NCBI GenBank assembly: GCA_049965935.1
Contig: JBMFVP010000008.1
Coordinates: 1-42,354, forward strand
DNA length: 42,354 nt
Direction of reading: 5' to 3'
From: Thermocladium sp049965935
GTDB taxonomy: Archaea > Thermoproteota > Thermoprotei > Thermoproteales > Thermocladiaceae
Shown: one piece after another, positions 39,437 through 42,354 of the stretch
Position numbering within the stretch: the stretch's first letter is position 1
Layout: each line of letters begins with the position of its first letter
Notes under the pieces: model-generated
Seen by the model: the letters and a program-made list of their open reading frames with translations, nothing else
Told to the model about the DNA's origin: nothing
The model's database searches: none
Position numbers and translations under genes: made by a program

Positions 39437-40744
39437 TCATTTCGGAATTATCCAACCCTCCTTGGCCTTATCATTCCACTCAACGCTGAGCGGCAAGGCA
39501 TAGCCATAAACTATTGCACCCTTCCAGACGCTATACTGGGGATCCTTAACCATCCTTATATTAAGCCTATTCACTAGGTCAGGCACCTTATCACCTATCA
39601 TTATCCTAACCTTATCCACGCTATTAACTGCCACATCACTGAGGGCGGGAGGCGCCCTCCAATTAAATGCGCCCCCACTTAGAATTATGTTGCTCACTAT
39701 CTTATCTTGAACCTCAACAGGGGTTTTCCTGACACTGCTTATTATTGCATCAGCTAGATTCATTTCTCCATAAAAAACCATATCCCCCATGGTTACATCC
39801 TCAATTGAGAAGCGGCCTTGCTGAACGTAGCTCTTAAACTCATCATGAGTCGGGTCAAAGAGAACCTCCCCTATTAAGAAGCGGGCCCACGCTGATTCGC
39901 TTAATTCAACTGTGACTAATGGATTCACCTTTATCTTTATTGAGAACCTCTTTGGATCCTCTCGTGCGCTCCTTATTGCTGTTCCCAAGTCCTTAGGCAC
40001 TAATCCAGCCTCTCGCTTAACCATCTCGATCACGTACTCGTCCTTGGCCAAGTCACTGTAGCCCGCATCCTTGAGTATTTCCCGCGTAATTGCATTCGTC
40101 TCGGCTCCTCCCCTGTTTAATGCTACTATTCCATCCCTTATGGGGCCATAACTTATCGGAACCACTTGAATATTACCGTGACCAGCCTCCACAACCATAC
40201 ACGTGACCGCCTTCTCCGATATGGCCACGGCGAAGGGCTGATCAATAGCCGTTAATGCGCGTATCATCTTGCCCTGATACTCTTGATTGATCTCCATGTG
40301 TATATCGATGAATCTCTCCCTCATGTAATCCGGAGAAAGAGCGGATAACGACATAACGACGAGGAAGCCCCTGAAGTCCCCGCTGTTTGCTGCCTGCTCA
40401 TAGAAGCTGGTCAAGCCGAACCTGGTTAATTCCTTCACCACTCTCCAAGAATCCTCGTCTTCCTTCTTTATTATGCCATCATGAAGCGGGTACCTTAAGT
40501 TCCTCATCATGTCCCGCGTGGAGCTGAGGTACCGTGACACATCATCCCCAACCACTATGCCCCTCTTAACTACCTCCGGCGGTATGAGCATCTTAACGCT
40601 CTCCGGGAGATCCCTAAGTATGAGACCACGACTCTGAATTATACGAGGAGCCTCACCCAAGCTTATTGGGCCGTACTTAAAGTAGCCAGTGCCGAAGTCT
40701 TCTCCATATGTATATTTCAATTTATACCTCAACTCCTCCTCCAT
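39437..40744 (-). CDS. Crenactin (archaeal actin homologue)
   Basis: 435 residues matching Pyrobaculum crenactin throughout: YKLKYTYGEDFGTGYFKYGP at the N-terminus, LNRGGAETNAITREILKD, the nucleotide-binding loop VVEAGHGNIQVVPI, IILSGGAFNWR, and the C-terminal SVWKGAIVYGYALPLSVEW. Crenactin binds ATP, forms actin-like double-stranded helical filaments and is associated with rod-like cell shape in Thermoproteales. Full length. The ATG (40742-40744) has a TATA-like box (40774-40782) 34 bp upstream. None of the arcadin genes that cluster with crenactin in Pyrobaculum is seen in the flanks visible here. Confidence 0.93.
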   Translation of the reverse strand: MEEELRYKLKYTYGEDFGTGYFKYGPISLGEAPRIIQSRGLILRDLPESVKMLIPPEVVKRGIVVGDDVSRYLSSTRDMMRNLRYPLHDGIIKKEDEDSWRVVKELTRFGLTSFYEQAANSGDFRGFLVVMSLSALSPDYMRERFIDIHMEINQEYQGKMIRALTAIDQPFAVAISEKAVTCMVVEAGHGNIQVVPISYGPIRDGIVALNRGGAETNAITREILKDAGYSDLAKDEYVIEMVKREAGLVPKDLGTAIRSAREDPKRFSIKIKVNPLVTVELSESAWARFLIGEVLFDPTHDEFKSYVQQGRFSIEDVTMGDMVFYGEMNLADAIISSVRKTPVEVQDKIVSNIILSGGAFNWRAPPALSDVAVNSVDKVRIMIGDKVPDLVNRLNIRMVKDPQYSVWKGAIVYGYALPLSVEWNDKAKEGWIIPK

Positions 40745-40773
40745 TGAACCACAAGCCCCAGCCTAGATGCCGA

Positions 40774-40782
40774 CTTATAAAG
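40774..40782 (-). promoter_or_regulatory. TATA-like box of crenactin
   Basis: CTTTATAAG on the minus strand, about 34 bp before the ATG, so a short leader of roughly 5-10 nt is expected. Confidence 0.45.
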
Positions 40783-41020
40783 ATATAGGACTTAATTCTG
40801 ACCCTTCTCAGCCCCCAAGCCGAAGAAGCAATAAACAATCGACCCACCAGCACAGATTCTCTGCCTCACAATGAGAAATAATCCCCGCAGAATCGGGACT
40901 TCGAAACTCCACCCCTAATTGTTGCATTACTCCTAGCGGCAAGCGAATATGCCTAAACAATTGAGGTAGGAAGCTTAAGGCGATTGTTAACACTACACTC
41001 AGCAACGGTCTCGGAACCCC

Positions 41021-41344
41021 TTAACAGTAACCCGGCGTGGCCTGGTAACTGAAGTAAACGAATACAATATATATTATCAGCATCACTATGAAGGCTACCA
41101 ATACGTAGTCCCCAACGGAGCCTCGCCTCTTATAATCAATTATCGCGTATGCACCTATGGCCATCATGGCCATGGTGACGAGGACCAGACCCACGTAAGA
41201 TGAAGTGCATTGGCTCTGGACAAGGGAGGTGGGGTAACCAGTGGGAGCCACTAGTTGCCAGAAGCCATATATGAATATCGATAAAGCGATTATTAATATG
41301 AAGGCAAGCACGAGCCCTCCACGAGACACATCTATACTGCTCAT
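41021..41344 (-). CDS. Hypothetical membrane protein, three TM segments
   Basis: 107 residues with hydrophobic helices at about 11-31, 47-66 and 79-99, and a positively charged loop DYKRRGSVG between the second and third. Cysteines are in the first exposed loop (QSQCTSSY) and at the C-terminus. No family recognised. Lies upstream of crenactin on the same strand, 276 bp away. Confidence 0.6.
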   Translation of the reverse strand: MSSIDVSRGGLVLAFILIIALSIFIYGFWQLVAPTGYPTSLVQSQCTSSYVGLVLVTMAMMAIGAYAIIDYKRRGSVGDYVLVAFIVMLIIYIVFVYFSYQATPGYC

Positions 41345-41481
41345 CGAAACGCTTGAATAGTAATAGCTTTAAAGTTATTCTTTGCTTGCCTCATAAAAAC
41401 TGCTTAAGCCTTGTTTAATAATAATGAGGGAAGCGGGGAACCTATACCGTGAGACAGGGAACCCCGTAAGAATGGGGTAAT

Positions 41482-41841
41482 TCATCTATTGACTACCTCC
41501 ATGCGGAGCTTCTTTATCATGTCATCCAATAATGTTAAAATCAAGCCTACCTGTTGCTCCTTAGATACAATTGTTAGTATATTGTTTTCATCTATCTTAG
41601 CCACGACAATGAGGCCTGGGGAACTATATACTATTGAGTAATCGAAGTTACCTCTAAAGAAAAGCTTGGAGGCATTCTCTGAAACTATGGCCAATGGAGC
41701 TGAAACTGCCGATACCTTATCGGGATCGACTTGCTCCATGCTGACATACTCCTTTATTAAACCATCAGTGGTGGATAAATAAATGCCTAAAACGCCTGGC
41801 GACCCAATTATTCCCTGCTGCAAAATGTCCCTAATGGCCAT
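41482..41841 (-). CDS. Roadblock/LC7-domain protein
   Basis: 119 residues from the ATG at 41839-41841. Roadblock/LC7 features: the start MAIRDILQQGIIGSPGVLGIYLSTTDG, IVYSSPGLIVVAKI, and a C-terminal amphipathic helix (LILTLLDDMIKKLRMEV). These proteins usually dimerise and regulate small GTPases of the MglA/Ras-like type; no GTPase is adjacent. The reading frame is open further upstream, but a TATA-like gttataaatat (41864-41874) 28 bp before the ATG fixes this start. Confidence 0.75.
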   Translation of the reverse strand: MAIRDILQQGIIGSPGVLGIYLSTTDGLIKEYVSMEQVDPDKVSAVSAPLAIVSENASKLFFRGNFDYSIVYSSPGLIVVAKIDENNILTIVSKEQQVGLILTLLDDMIKKLRMEVVNR

Positions 41842-42055
41842 GATAGAGATAAAAGCGTGAAAAGTTATAAATATTTCCTTTAAAAATAGCGCTAGCCCCA
41901 CTTGTTGGCCACCATATTTGATTCCCAATAAATATAACGAAATAATGATGGACCTAAGCCTCTATGCGAGAGACACTACTTACGTGAGCAATAATTGTAA
42001 TTGGAGGCCAATAATTGGGCGAAAACCTTTATTATGGATCGCCATAATGCGAAGA

Positions 42056-42354
42056 ATGATGGCTGAGAAACGATTTGAGTACGCCGATCACACTGCGGAT
42101 ATAATGATAATAGCAAGGGGGAGAAGCCTCGGCGAGGCATTCAAGAATGCAGCCCTTGGGGTTCTTAATCTCATGTATGACACCTCCAGGGTAAGGGCAT
42201 TATACTCTCATAGAGTCGAGTTGAAGGGAATTGACTTAGAACAATTATTATTTAATTGGATAGATGAAGTCATTTATCAATTTGATGGAGCGAAAATGGC
42301 GATAGGCGATGAAATCGATGTTGATATTAATGAGGAGAACATAAGTTTAAGGGC
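42056..42354 (+). CDS. Archease, 3' end outside window
   Basis: The first 99 codons of an archease: FEYADHTADIMIIARGRSL and EAFKNAALGVLNLMYDT, then LEQLLFNWIDEVIYQFDG. Archease activates the RtcB RNA ligase by promoting its guanylylation and metal-dependent steps in tRNA splicing and repair. ATGs at 42047, 42056 and 42059 are in frame. A TATA-like ctttattat (42027-42035) about 25 bp upstream favours 42056. Truncated by the window edge. Confidence 0.9.
   Translation, partial: MMAEKRFEYADHTADIMIIARGRSLGEAFKNAALGVLNLMYDTSRVRALYSHRVELKGIDLEQLLFNWIDEVIYQFDGAKMAIGDEIDVDINEENISLR

Noticed and set aside
40808..41005. Minus-strand 65-codon frame upstream of crenactin
   Set aside because: No recognisable domain; no good promoter placement. 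The 276-bp intergenic region shows nothing else I can support apart from the crenactin promoter.
41951..41995. ATGATGG near 41951 as a possible C box of a C/D guide RNA
   Set aside because: No properly spaced D box with a closing stem was found.
1..42354. CRISPR array or other long tandem repeat array
   Set aside because: No regularly spaced repeats of 20-40 bp were seen anywhere in the window.

Overview
The window is from a hyperthermophilic crenarchaeon of the order Thermoproteales, most like the sulfur/sulfate-respiring Caldivirga, Vulcanisaeta and Thermocladium group. Four things support this. Crenactin and Cren7 are both present. Dissimilatory sulfite reductase (dsrA, dsrB, dsrM, dsrK) is encoded. 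Most first genes of transcription units have an archaeal TATA-like box about 22-30 bp before the start codon, so they are probably leaderless, while Shine-Dalgarno-like sequences appear only inside operons. GTG and TTG starts are common. The genus is an inference from gene content.

Layout. 1-5 kb: a truncated MDR oxidoreductase, a CoA-disulfide reductase-like flavoprotein, a DHH phosphoesterase, small membrane proteins including a tandem DUF131 pair, and a DUF99 protein. 5-9.8 kb: two-subunit class I fumarase, hemC, a membrane protein, thiM and a secreted GH12 glucanase. 10-15 kb: Cren7, tRNA-Glu(UUC), an acyl-CoA dehydrogenase, Hjc resolvase with two unknown neighbours, and an M20 peptidase. 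15-25 kb is an anaerobic-respiration block: a SUMT-like methylase (siroheme), dsrK-dsrM-dsrA on the minus strand, dsrB divergent from dsrA, a NifX-like protein, a ferritin-like protein, and the 2-oxoacid:ferredoxin oxidoreductase genes korDABC. 25-31.3 kb: DUF504 and V4R proteins, a decayed insertion-sequence zone, and a complete branched-chain amino acid-type ABC importer (livHMGF plus livK). 31.3-42.4 kb: a TPR protein, argF with an unknown overlapping gene, a type-5 uracil-DNA glycosylase, a THUMP methyltransferase, a DUF2192-like protein, a lone Lrp ligand-binding domain, a nucleotidyltransferase, a metallophosphoesterase, an SRPBCC protein, crenactin, a roadblock protein and the 5' part of archease.

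How the genes fit together. Imported amino acids or organic acids can be oxidised through KorDABC and fumarase, with electrons passing to sulfite through DsrMK and DsrAB. HemC and the SUMT-like methylase would feed siroheme synthesis for DsrAB. This is inferred from families and proximity.

The most striking signal is the 88-bp dsrA/dsrB intergenic region. It is a nearly mirror-symmetric double promoter built around a CACATTAATGTG palindrome, with both start codons at exactly the same distance (44.5 bp) from its centre. The second theme is several decayed IS200/IS605-type (tnpB) ends with no intact transposase. One sits inside the kor operon, and one is associated with an unusually structured 80-nt element near 25.84-25.92 kb. 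No CRISPR array, rRNA or intact mobile element was seen.
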